NCBI GenBank assembly: GCA_021769625.1 | Contig: JAETSN010000010.1 | Coordinates: 1-64,000 of the forward strand | Origin: [Clostridium] symbiosum | GTDB taxonomy: Bacteria > Bacillota > Clostridia > Lachnospirales > Lachnospiraceae | Length of the DNA: 64,000 nucleotides | Direction of reading: 5' to 3' | Shown: positions 15,765 through 23,799 of the stretch, one piece after another | Numbering within the stretch: the first letter of the stretch is position 1 | Layout of the letters: every line of letters starts with the position of its first letter | Notes under the pieces: generated by a model | Seen by the model: the letters and a program-made list of their open reading frames with translations, nothing else | Told to the model about the DNA's origin: nothing | Databases searched by the model: none | Program-made: the position numbers and the translations under genes

Positions 15765-17743
15765 CGATTGGAATTGGAATTGATACCGGCGGTACATACA
15801 CCGATGCGGTGATATATGATTTTGATAAAAAAGAAGTTCTCGCAAAGGGAAAGACACTGACTACCAGGGAGAACCTTGAGACAGGCATCGGAAATGCATT
15901 GGATATGCTGCCGCATGAGCTGGTAAAACAGGCGGCGGTGCTCTCGCTTTCCACCACCCTTGCGACGAACGCCTGTGTGGAAAATAAAGGGGGACGGGCA
16001 AAGGCCATCCTGATCGGAACTTCTGATAAGGTACTGAGATCCATTGATGCGGAAACTGTTTACGGCCTCAGGCCGGAAGATGTTCTGTGCCTGGATGTAT
16101 ACAGCAGTCTGGACGGCAGGATCGTGAACCATCCGGACTGGGATCTGGTCATGGAAGAATATGACGAGTGGTTTCGGGATGCGCAGGCTCTGTCGGTGTC
16201 CGCGGTGAATGCCGTGAGAAACGGTGCGGTATGCGAAAAACTGGCAAAGGAAAGACTCACTGCAAAATATCATGTGCCCTTTGTCATGGCGTATGAACTT
16301 GCCTCGGAACTCAATGTGATGGAAAGAGGGGCTACGGCGCTGCTCAACGCGAAACTGCTGCCGACGATCGAAGAATTCATGCGGGCTGTAAAGTCTGCGC
16401 TGGAGGCGAGGAAAATCGATATCAGATCCATGATCGTCAGGAGCGACGGCAGCCTGATGTCGGATGAGATGGCGCTGCTCCATCCGGTCGAAACCATTTT
16501 GAGCGGTCCTGCCACGAGCATCATCGGAGGCAGAGGCCTCACCGACTGTGAGGATTGTCTGATCGTAGATATGGGCGGCACCACGACGGATGTATCTATT
16601 GTCAAAAAGGGCGAACCGGCCATGACCGACGGCATTGAGATCGGCGGTTACAGAACCCAGATCAAAGGGGTTTTTATCGATACTTTCGGGCTGGGCGGCG
16701 ACAGCAGGATCACGGTGGAGGATGGAAGGCTTTTTTTGCATACCCGCCGGGTGACGCCTTTGTGCGCGGCTTCCAAAAAACATCCTGCCATAAAAAAACA
16801 ATTGCAGCAGCTGCTGGATTCTGACAGATTAAGCACGCTGCCGGTATATGAGTTTTTATATCTGGTGAAAGAACCGTCCCCGTCCGACACTTATCATGAG
16901 TATGAGACAGAGCTGATCGATAAATTGAAAGGCGGTCCCCTGATGCTCGGCGGCGGGGAGCTGGATCTGTATAACATGAAGTGTGAACGGCTCGAGGACG
17001 AGGGCGTTATCATGCGGTGCGGCCTTACACCCACCGACATCATGCATATAAAGGGTGATTTCAGCCGTTTCGATAAAAACGCGTCGGTTATGGCTGTCTC
17101 GTATCTGATGAGGCTTCTTCCGCAGTATGATGACATCTCAGAGTTCTGTGATGCCGTTTACGATATGGTCTCCAGAAAATTGTATGAAAATATAGTCAGG
17201 ATCTTACTGGCCAATCAGGATCCCGGGCGGTACGAAAAAGGCCTGGACGGCCAGCTGCTGTCCCTGATCCGGGAGAGCTATGACGGCGGAAACGAATATT
17301 TTTCCTGTCATTTCCGGACGGACGCTGCGCTTGTGGGGGTCGGCGCACCCATACATATCTTTTTGCCGAAGGTGGCGGAAAAACTCGGGACGGACTTTGT
17401 CATTCCGCCTGATTCGGAGGTCGCCAACGCCGTGGGAGCTATCATCGCCGATATCAATGTGGAAGTGAAAGTAACGATCTCGCCGATGCATACGGGCGCC
17501 GGGATCAGCGGCTATACCGTCTGCACGGAAGGGGAGAGCGCGGGCTTTGACACATGGGAAGAAAGCATAAAATTCGCGGAAGCCTCAGCCAGAGAGCTTG
17601 CGCTTGAAAAGGCCCGCAGGAGAGGGGCGCTGGGAGAAATCAGTTTCCGGCTTGAAACCAATACAAAAACAGGCTTTACGAAAGAAGGAGATCCCATCGA
17701 TCTGGGAACCACGGTCATCGGCAGAGCCTCGGGCAGGTTATAA
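15761..17743 (+). CDS. Hydantoinase/oxoprolinase-family protein (HyuA-like)
   Basis: A 660-residue protein of the hydantoinase A/5-oxoprolinase family: GIGIDTGGTYTDAVIYD at the N-terminus (phosphate-1 motif), STTLATNACVE, the central LIVDMGGTTTDVSIVKKG (phosphate-2 motif) and a C-terminal GAIIADINVEVKVTI segment. These are ATPase-like proteins that drive ring opening of hydantoins or oxoproline, usually with a HyuB partner; none is here. Translational coupling to the RACo-like gene (ATGA overlap) points to a job in corrinoid-dependent methyl transfer, perhaps ATP-driven activation, rather than hydantoin use. That role is inference. It ends tail to tail with cobA-hemD, sharing TTATAA. Confidence 0.82.
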   Translation: MTIGIGIDTGGTYTDAVIYDFDKKEVLAKGKTLTTRENLETGIGNALDMLPHELVKQAAVLSLSTTLATNACVENKGGRAKAILIGTSDKVLRSIDAETVYGLRPEDVLCLDVYSSLDGRIVNHPDWDLVMEEYDEWFRDAQALSVSAVNAVRNGAVCEKLAKERLTAKYHVPFVMAYELASELNVMERGATALLNAKLLPTIEEFMRAVKSALEARKIDIRSMIVRSDGSLMSDEMALLHPVETILSGPATSIIGGRGLTDCEDCLIVDMGGTTTDVSIVKKGEPAMTDGIEIGGYRTQIKGVFIDTFGLGGDSRITVEDGRLFLHTRRVTPLCAASKKHPAIKKQLQQLLDSDRLSTLPVYEFLYLVKEPSPSDTYHEYETELIDKLKGGPLMLGGGELDLYNMKCERLEDEGVIMRCGLTPTDIMHIKGDFSRFDKNASVMAVSYLMRLLPQYDDISEFCDAVYDMVSRKLYENIVRILLANQDPGRYEKGLDGQLLSLIRESYDGGNEYFSCHFRTDAALVGVGAPIHIFLPKVAEKLGTDFVIPPDSEVANAVGAIIADINVEVKVTISPMHTGAGISGYTVCTEGESAGFDTWEESIKFAEASARELALEKARRRGALGEISFRLETNTKTGFTKEGDPIDLGTTVIGRASGRL

Positions 17744-19246
17744 ACGTCTTCCGGCTTCGACTTCTTCTGCAATTCTCCGGATCAGCGCGTCGATAGTGGC
17801 TTTTTCGGCGGTGATGGTGTGCAGGTTATATTTGTGCGCCTCGGCTTCTGTCTGCCTGCCGATGCAGGCGGCGGTGACGGAAGAATAGTCCGTATCCTCC
17901 CCCAGGGCAAAGACAAAGCCTGTGACGGTGGAAGCGCTGGTAAAGGTGACAAAGGTTTCCGGCGTCAAAAGTTTCCGCACTTTTTCCGTATTGGGAGCGG
18001 TGTACCGGGTTTCGTAGCACCGGATGTCATCATAGGAGACGGCTCCTTCGCGCAACGCGTCCGTCAGGGCTTCGGTGCCCAGCTGAGCCCGGAGAATCAG
18101 CACTTTTCCGGCAGGTTTCCGGCCGCACAGCGCCTGTCCCAGATGGGCGCCGTCATAGATATCCGGAATCAGGTCGGCGCGCAGGCCGTGTTTTTGCAGT
18201 TCGCGGTCCGTGCCGGGGCCGATGGCGGCAAGTTTGACGGCGCCCAGTGCCCGCACATCCCGGTGAGTGCGGGTAAGCAGCTCCATGAGAGCCGAGACTC
18301 CGGCGGGGCTGGTAAAGGCCAGCCACTCATAGCGTCCCATGTTGCTTACAGCTTCTTCCATCTCCGGACAGGGGAGGAGAGAGCGGGTCTCGATGCAGGG
18401 GAATTCCACCACATTCGCCCCCAGGGCGCGCAGCCGCTCCGATAAGGTGCCGGCCCGCTCTTTGGGGCGGGTGACAATGACTGTTTTTCCCTTTAAGGGA
18501 AGTTTGCTGAACCAGTCGAACTGCCGGGAGTAGGCGCAGACTTTTCCCACAACGATAACGGCAGGGCTTTTCACCTGTTCAGCTTTGGCGGCTTCCGGCA
18601 ATGTGGAAAGGGTGGCCGGGATAACCCGCTGGAAAGAGGTGGTGCCTTTTTCGATGACGGCGGCGGGCATGTCCGGTTCCATTCCGGCATCCAGAAGGCC
18701 CCTGCAGATTTCTTCGAGGGCGCTGACGCCCATAAGGAAGACCAGCGTACCAGCAGTCTGTACCAGTGCCTCAAAATGGATATGCAGCGGTTTTCCGGCC
18801 CGCTGATGGCCGGTGATGATGTGAAGGGAGGAACAGCAGTCTCTGTGGGTTACGGGGATACCGGCATAGGCGGGTACGGCGATGGCGGAGGGGATACCGG
18901 GGATCTCCTGAAAGGGAACGCCGTGTTCTGCCAGCAATTCCAGTTCTTCGCCGCCCCGTCCAAACAGAAAGGGATCGCCGCCTTTTAAGCGGACCACCCG
19001 TTTGCCTTCCAGCGCCTTTTCCAATAAAAGCTGATTGATCTGCTCCTGGGGCAGAGTGTGATGGGAGGATTCCTTGCCCGCGTCGATGCGCTCCGCACTG
19101 TCAGGAATCAGATCGAGGATCGCCTGTCCTACCAGCCGGTCATAGACGACCACATCTGCGGATGCGATGGCTCTTTGCCCTCCCACAGTCAGAAGATCCG
19201 GATCCCCCGGGCCTGCTCCTACCAGAATGACCTGTCCTATGTTCAT
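17738..19246 (-). CDS. cobA-hemD: Uroporphyrinogen-III C-methyltransferase / uroporphyrinogen-III synthase fusion
   Basis: A 502-residue bifunctional enzyme. Residues 1-245 are the SUMT (CobA) domain that methylates uroporphyrinogen III at C2 and C7 to give precorrin-2: VGAGPGDPDLLTV, VVRLKGGDPFLFGRGGEE, GIPVTHRDCCSSLHIITGH. Residues 255-502 are HemD, which cyclises hydroxymethylbilane: LKGKTVIVTRPKERAGTLSERL and LAFTSPAGVSALM. Fusion of the two is common in clostridia. Its start overlaps the hemC stop by 4 bp (ATGA). It is part of the riboswitch-controlled hemA-hemC operon, so flux into corrin is set at the first committed methylation. No precorrin-2 dehydrogenase domain is attached. Confidence 0.96.
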   Translation of the reverse strand: MNIGQVILVGAGPGDPDLLTVGGQRAIASADVVVYDRLVGQAILDLIPDSAERIDAGKESSHHTLPQEQINQLLLEKALEGKRVVRLKGGDPFLFGRGGEELELLAEHGVPFQEIPGIPSAIAVPAYAGIPVTHRDCCSSLHIITGHQRAGKPLHIHFEALVQTAGTLVFLMGVSALEEICRGLLDAGMEPDMPAAVIEKGTTSFQRVIPATLSTLPEAAKAEQVKSPAVIVVGKVCAYSRQFDWFSKLPLKGKTVIVTRPKERAGTLSERLRALGANVVEFPCIETRSLLPCPEMEEAVSNMGRYEWLAFTSPAGVSALMELLTRTHRDVRALGAVKLAAIGPGTDRELQKHGLRADLIPDIYDGAHLGQALCGRKPAGKVLILRAQLGTEALTDALREGAVSYDDIRCYETRYTAPNTEKVRKLLTPETFVTFTSASTVTGFVFALGEDTDYSSVTAACIGRQTEAEAHKYNLHTITAEKATIDALIRRIAEEVEAGRRL

Positions 19247-20121
19247 TGATATCTCCTCCTCATTTCTTCAGCAAGTGCTGCGCCTAAGCCTTCTCCGGAA
19301 TGCCGCGGCCCGGAGACAGCCTCATAACAGGGAGTTCCCTCTCCCGTGACATACATTCCCCTTAAAAGAAGGGTATCGCCTTTCACGGCGGCAAATGCCG
19401 CCACCGGTGAAGAACAGCCGCCGTCCAATGTGCGGACAAAGGCGCGCTCTGCCAGCAGGCAGTCCCGGCTGTCATCGTCGGCAAAGGCCTGCAGGCAGGA
19501 AATGTCCGCGCCCTCCCTTGCCTGAACCGCCAGAATGGCCTGCCCGGCGGCGGGAAGAATTTCCTCCACTGAAAAATACCGGCTGATCCGGTGTCCGAGT
19601 CCCAGCCGGGTAAGTCCTGCAGCGGCAAGTACCAGTGCGGAAAACTCTCCGCGGTCCAGTTTTTGAAGCCGTGTGAGCACATTTCCCCGGACCGGGGCTA
19701 CTGTTGCCTCCGGAAATAATGCCTGCAGCTGCAGTTTACGGCGCAGGGAAGAACAGCCGATGGGTTTTGTAAAGTCGATATGATCCGTTCCTTCCGGGAG
19801 TACCAGCACATCCCGGGGATCAGCGCGCCTGGAAAAGGCCGCCAGAGGCAGACGGGGATCGATCTCCATGGGAAGATCTTTGCTGCTGTGCACGGTGAGA
19901 TCCACCCGTCCGTCCAACAGGGCGGCGTCCAACTCTTTGACAAACAGCCCCTTGCCGCCGATCTGATCCAATGTCCGGTCGAGGATTTTATCTCCGGTGG
20001 TTTTCATGGTGATAAGTTCTGTATGTATTTTGGGATCATACTCATGGATGGCCTGTATGACCATCTCCGACTGGATGACGGCGAGGCGGCTTTCCCGGCT
20101 GCCGATGCGTATCTGTTTCAT
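19243..20121 (-). CDS. hemC: Porphobilinogen deaminase (hydroxymethylbilane synthase)
   Basis: Joins four porphobilinogens into hydroxymethylbilane. The 292-residue protein begins MKQIRIGSRESRLAVIQSE and has the substrate-site segments TVHSSKDLPMEIDP and RRADPRDVLV. The dipyrromethane attachment Cys lies in LDGGCSSPVAAFA. I chose the ATG at 20121 because GGAGG lies 6-7 nt upstream and the family begins there; an in-frame ATG at 20205 adds 28 foreign residues. It lies between hemA (84 bp upstream) and cobA-hemD. Confidence 0.96.
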   Translation of the reverse strand: MKQIRIGSRESRLAVIQSEMVIQAIHEYDPKIHTELITMKTTGDKILDRTLDQIGGKGLFVKELDAALLDGRVDLTVHSSKDLPMEIDPRLPLAAFSRRADPRDVLVLPEGTDHIDFTKPIGCSSLRRKLQLQALFPEATVAPVRGNVLTRLQKLDRGEFSALVLAAAGLTRLGLGHRISRYFSVEEILPAAGQAILAVQAREGADISCLQAFADDDSRDCLLAERAFVRTLDGGCSSPVAAFAAVKGDTLLLRGMYVTGEGTPCYEAVSGPRHSGEGLGAALAEEMRRRYQ

Positions 20122-20205
20122 GTAAGTTCCTCCAAGACGGCTTTTCACTGAAATCGATAAATACTGAAAAACGGTACGCTCTGGAATCTCTGTGTTCCTT
20201 TTCAC

Positions 20206-21405
20206 TTAGGATACTACCGGGCGGCCGGTAGTGTGCAGGCGTATCTTGCTCTCACATTTCACCAGATTTTCGGGGGTGATGCGTTCCGCCAGTCCGGTGA
20301 CCAGCAGATCCACCGTTTTGTCCACCGATAATTCGATGATCTCCGCGTCTGTCAGCCCTTCCTGTAGCTCTTTGGAGGTGAGAAGCCGGTTGACGATAGC
20401 CTGTTTCAGGCTTTCCATCGAAGGCATGCAGTCCCTGAAGTTCAGCCAGCGGTAAAAATTTTCCATCTGTGCCCGCAGAATGTCTGTCACCTCCTGAGGG
20501 ATCGTGCGGTTTTCCAGATCATTTCCCAGATCGTCAATATTATAGAGGGAAATGCCGGGTAGCAGCCCGACTTCGGGCTGGATGTCCCGGGGAATAGCCA
20601 GATCTATCATGACAGCCGGGGGAGAGGAGATTTCGGCTATCTGTCCGGCGGTTACCGTATAATGCGGGCTGGTGGTGGCGGAAATCAGAATATCCTGATC
20701 CTCCATATAGCGGAAGCGCTCCTCATAGGGCACCACGCCGCATCCCGGCGGTACAATGGTTTCCCCATGGCGGCAGGTGCGCAGGGTGACGGCAGCCTGA
20801 CATCCGGCCTGCTGCAGCAGAGTGGCGGAAAGCCGTCCCATTTCCCCATTGCCGATGACAAGGGCTTTTTTACCTTCCAGTCCGCCCAGTTTTTCCTGCA
20901 GCAGAGATACAGCCATGCCGGCGGCGGAGGTGGGGACCGGGGTGAGGCGCACCTTTGTCCGTACCTCTTTTCCGGCGGAAATGGCGGAGCGGAACAGCGT
21001 TTCCAGGACGGAGTCGGCAGTTCCCGTTTCCCGGGCAAGCGCAATGGCATTCTTTACCTGGGAAAGGATCTGATCCTCGCCGAAAATGCGGGAGCGGAGG
21101 CCTGCCGCAACCTGCATCAGGTGCTCTGCAGCCTCTTTTCCCGGGCGGGTGACAAAAACATCCTGATAAGGGGCATATTCTGCGCCGGCCGCCCGGCACA
21201 GCAATTCGCCGGGATCAATGGTTTCCGCGCAGGATAGATACAGTTCTGTCCGATTGCAGGTGGAAATCAGTACACACCCGGAAATCCGGGAAAAGGATTG
21301 GATTTTGGCCATTATCTCAGCAGTCTGCTGTCTGGTAAAGGATAATCGTTCCCGCAGGCTGATGGGGGCGAGACTGTGTTCCAGGCCTGACATAATAATA
21401 TTCAC
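20206..21405 (-). CDS. hemA: Glutamyl-tRNA reductase
   Basis: First enzyme of the C5 route to tetrapyrroles, reducing glutamyl-tRNA to glutamate-1-semialdehyde. The 399-residue protein has the catalytic Cys50 in ISTCNRTELY, the IFGEDQILSQVK specificity region and the NADPH site VIGNGEMGRLSA, then the C-terminal dimerisation helices. It is the first gene after a cobalamin riboswitch and a terminator, so synthesis of precursors is tied to cobamide supply. hemB and hemL are not in the window. Confidence 0.96.
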   Translation of the reverse strand: MNIIMSGLEHSLAPISLRERLSFTRQQTAEIMAKIQSFSRISGCVLISTCNRTELYLSCAETIDPGELLCRAAGAEYAPYQDVFVTRPGKEAAEHLMQVAAGLRSRIFGEDQILSQVKNAIALARETGTADSVLETLFRSAISAGKEVRTKVRLTPVPTSAAGMAVSLLQEKLGGLEGKKALVIGNGEMGRLSATLLQQAGCQAAVTLRTCRHGETIVPPGCGVVPYEERFRYMEDQDILISATTSPHYTVTAGQIAEISSPPAVMIDLAIPRDIQPEVGLLPGISLYNIDDLGNDLENRTIPQEVTDILRAQMENFYRWLNFRDCMPSMESLKQAIVNRLLTSKELQEGLTDAEIIELSVDKTVDLLVTGLAERITPENLVKCESKIRLHTTGRPVVS

Positions 21406-21449
21406 AGATGGTCACACTCCTTTTTGATCTGCAACGATCACTGCAGCTT

Positions 21450-21487
21450 AAAATAATAAACTGCGGTAGTAACTATCACTGCCGCAG
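21450..21487 (-). terminator. Riboswitch expression-platform terminator before hemA
   Basis: On the minus strand ctgcggcagt pairs with act(a)ccgcag (21487 to 21461) and is followed by tttattatttt (21460-21450). It lies between the riboswitch aptamer and the hemA start, so cobalamin binding probably favours its formation. Confidence 0.8.
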
Positions 21488-21541
21488 CCGTTTTCACACA
21501 AAAAAACTGCCATTCCGATATACGCCGGCCGGCATAGAAAT

Positions 21542-21724
21542 CACTTGAGCAGGTCTCCTGACTCATGCCTCATCAGCTTTCACACAGCCTTCTCGGGACA
21601 ACGCCCAATGACCGGCTTTCGCCGCGTGTGAAACCTACGCATATACAGTGGCGGTACCGTTTCGGATTTTCACCGAATTTCCTATTCTCTGCTGAACCCT
21701 GACGGATCCAGCGGCACTCAAGCT
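21542..21724 (-). promoter_or_regulatory. Cobalamin riboswitch upstream of hemA
   Basis: Read on the minus strand, the P1 arms cttgagt (from 21722) and the 3' ctcaagtg pair, and the conserved core is complete: attcggtgaaaatccgaaac, ggtaccgccactgtat, the kissing-loop region, and the terminal B12 box gagtcaggagacctgctc (near 21567-21550). It controls hemA-hemC-cobA/hemD through the terminator at 21450-21487. Confidence 0.95.
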
Positions 21725-21740
21725 ATATCGATTTTTTCTG

Positions 21741-21769
21741 ATTATAGCAATCGGGTAGAATTTTGTCAA
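21741..21769 (-). promoter_or_regulatory. Consensus promoter of the hemA operon
   Basis: On the minus strand TTGACA (21769-21764), 17-bp spacer, TATAAT (21746-21741), a perfect sigma-A promoter just before the riboswitch. R-element copy 2 and its flanking direct repeat abut the -35. Confidence 0.85.
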
Positions 21770-21780
21770 TACGGGCGGAA

Positions 21781-21974
21781 ACAATGTCATTTAGTTAATG
21801 GTGCCGGACGCTGGCAAGAACATAAAATACTTCGTCGCCACGCTCGCGCTCTGTGAAAAACGCAGCGGACACATAAGGCGCTAGAATACAGCGCCTAAGT
21901 GCCGGCGTTTTTCAAAGGGCTCCTTAAGTATTTTATGTTCTTGCCAGCTGACTGAGGTGTTGACTAAATGACAT
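21781..21974 (+). repeat. R-element copy 2
   Basis: 194-bp non-coding element between the divergent hemA and cbiC promoters. Its outer ends are inverted (atgtcatttag and ctaaatgacat). A perfect 22-bp stem joins 21811-21832 to 21926-21947, and inner stems gaaaaacgc/gcgtttttc and aggcgct/agcgcct close the core. The 11-bp sequence tacgggcggaa flanks it directly on both sides (21770-21780 and 21975-21985), as a target duplication would. The 21725-22096 gap holds only this element and the two promoters. Confidence 0.9.
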
Positions 21975-22003
21975 TACGGGCGGAACTGATACCAAAATAA
22001 CGG

Positions 22004-22032
22004 TTGAAAAAAAGGATTTCTGTGCATACAAT
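22004..22032 (+). promoter_or_regulatory. Promoter of cbiC
   Basis: TTGAAA (22004-22009), 17-bp spacer, TACAAT (22027-22032), about 65 bp before the cbiC start. No riboswitch lies between it and cbiC, unlike the two main tetrapyrrole operons. Confidence 0.7.
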
Positions 22033-22096
22033 AAGAGAAGAGTAGTCCGGCGGCGAAAGCCGGTCACTGATAAACCGGGAAAGGAGTTCCTATGTC

Positions 22097-22720
22097 ATGA
22101 TCGAACAAATCAAACCTGCAGATATCGAAAAACGCAGCTTTGCCATCATTACCGAGCTTTTGGGGGATCGCAGGCTGGATCCGGAAAATGAACCTGTCAT
22201 CAAGCGAGTCATCCATACCTCCGCTGATTTTGACTATGCGGACAACCTGTTTTTTTCGGAGAATGCCGTGAGGAAAGGGATCGAGGCCCTTCGCGGCGGC
22301 TGCGACATTGTCACAGATACCCAGATGGCCAGAGCGGGCATCAACAAAACAATTCTCGCAAAACTGGGAGGGGAAGTTCACTGTTTTATGTCTGACCCGG
22401 ATGTATCCGAAGAGGCGAAGGAGCGGGGGATCACCCGTGCCATTGTCTCTATGGAGCGGGCGGCAAAGCTTCCCAAACCCTGCATTTTTGCCATTGGGAA
22501 CGCGCCCACCGCACTGATCTCCCTTCATGAGCAGATGACGGCAGGCATCCTGCATCCGGCGCTTGTCATCGGCGTGCCGGTGGGCTTTGTGAATGTGATA
22601 GAGAGCAAGGAACTCATCCTGCATTCGGAGGTTCCCCACATCGTTGCCAGAGGCCGCAAGGGCGGCAGCAACATAGCCGCCGCCATCTGCAATGCCCTGT
22701 TGTATCAGATCATGCGGTGA
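22097..22720 (+). CDS. cbiC: Cobalt-precorrin-8 methylmutase
   Basis: Moves the methyl group from C11 to C12 of cobalt-precorrin-8 to give cobyrinate. The 207-residue protein has the catalytic His in RVIHTSADFDYAD, DIVTDTQMARAGI, GNAPTALISL and the C-terminal GRKGGSNIAAAICNAL. The ATG five bases earlier (22092) is followed at once by a stop (ATG TCA TGA), so the second ATG at 22097 is the start. It is 23 kb away from the rest of the cbi cluster and has its own promoter. Confidence 0.95.
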   Translation: MIEQIKPADIEKRSFAIITELLGDRRLDPENEPVIKRVIHTSADFDYADNLFFSENAVRKGIEALRGGCDIVTDTQMARAGINKTILAKLGGEVHCFMSDPDVSEEAKERGITRAIVSMERAAKLPKPCIFAIGNAPTALISLHEQMTAGILHPALVIGVPVGFVNVIESKELILHSEVPHIVARGRKGGSNIAAAICNALLYQIMR

Positions 22721-22767
22721 AAGAGATGTGCTGATCCGCGATGAAGCGGACAATGCCGAAATAGGTT

Positions 22768-23784
22768 CTAACCTTTAAATTCCCAGCGGATCAAGCGGTC
22801 AAATCTGTTCGAGCCGTAAGGGCAGCCTCCTGTGAACGGAGCGTATGAAGGCTCTATGGCAACAGCGCAGCCGGGGAAGGCACAGTGGGCCTGCCCGTCA
22901 TCTCCCGGATAGGAGAGGGAGCTGTCGATAAATCCTCCGCTGTATATCACAAGAGCTGGCGCGTCTGTATAGAGAAGGAGGGAGGTTTCTCCATCCGCTG
23001 AAACAAGGGAGCATGCAGGGGAGGCGGCTCCCTTTTCCGACAGAAGAAAGTAGTGGTTTAGACCTCTGGCAGTCTGAAACTGTGCGCTCCCCGGAAAAGA
23101 GCGGATACGTTCTCCGATATTTGTGGGGGAGAGAAAATCAAATTCTGTGTCCGCGGTATCGACGGGATACTGCGGAATGTGTTCCGTGTCGTTGAGAAAG
23201 GCCTGTTTGGCGGATACCGTCAGATACTGGTCCAGGCCGGAGGAGGAGAAAGCATTTAAATTAAAATAGGTATGGTTTGACAGGTTGCAGTAGGTTTCTG
23301 CATCCGATTCCGCATACTGCTGTATTTCCAGACAATGATCTTTTAAAGTGTATCTCACCGTGAATTTTCGGTTCCCGGGGTATCCGTCCGCCCCATCCTT
23401 CAAAAAAGAGGAAAAAGTAACAGAGGTATCTGTCTGTGATGAGATTTCCCAGCAGCAAAAAGAGAGACACTCCTCTCCGCCGTGTAAATGATGGACACCC
23501 CGCTCATTTTTTGTGAGCTGATATGTCTTTCCCTTCAGGGAAAGGATCCCGTTTCTGATCCGCCCCGCAGCGGGAGCCAGGGTGGCGCCGGCATAGAGAG
23601 GATCGGGCTTGTGGGCGTGTTCTGGCAGTAAAGTGAAAGCAATATTTTGAAATGATGAATTTTTCTTTTTAAATAATATTTTTTTGACGGCAGCACCGTA
23701 AGCGGAAAGAACAACCTGAAGGCAGGTGTTTTTCAGAGTGATCTCCTCTGCTGTCTGTTCGGTCTTTTCTGAATTCATACACAT
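22768..23784 (-). CDS. Aldose 1-epimerase-family protein
   Basis: A 338-residue galactose-mutarotase-fold enzyme that interconverts sugar anomers. Seen are the AAGRIRNGILSLKGKTYQL and GVHHLHGG N-terminal motifs, the catalytic His in NLSNHTYFNL and the catalytic Glu in AIEPSYAPF. Length and layout fit GalM. It follows the AraC gene by 15 bp on the same strand, so that regulator probably controls it. The sugar is not identifiable. It converges on cbiC, with no clear terminator in the 47 bp between. Confidence 0.87.
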   Translation of the reverse strand: MCMNSEKTEQTAEEITLKNTCLQVVLSAYGAAVKKILFKKKNSSFQNIAFTLLPEHAHKPDPLYAGATLAPAAGRIRNGILSLKGKTYQLTKNERGVHHLHGGEECLSFCCWEISSQTDTSVTFSSFLKDGADGYPGNRKFTVRYTLKDHCLEIQQYAESDAETYCNLSNHTYFNLNAFSSSGLDQYLTVSAKQAFLNDTEHIPQYPVDTADTEFDFLSPTNIGERIRSFPGSAQFQTARGLNHYFLLSEKGAASPACSLVSADGETSLLLYTDAPALVIYSGGFIDSSLSYPGDDGQAHCAFPGCAVAIEPSYAPFTGGCPYGSNRFDRLIRWEFKG

Positions 23785-23799
23785 AGTAACTCCTGTTTT

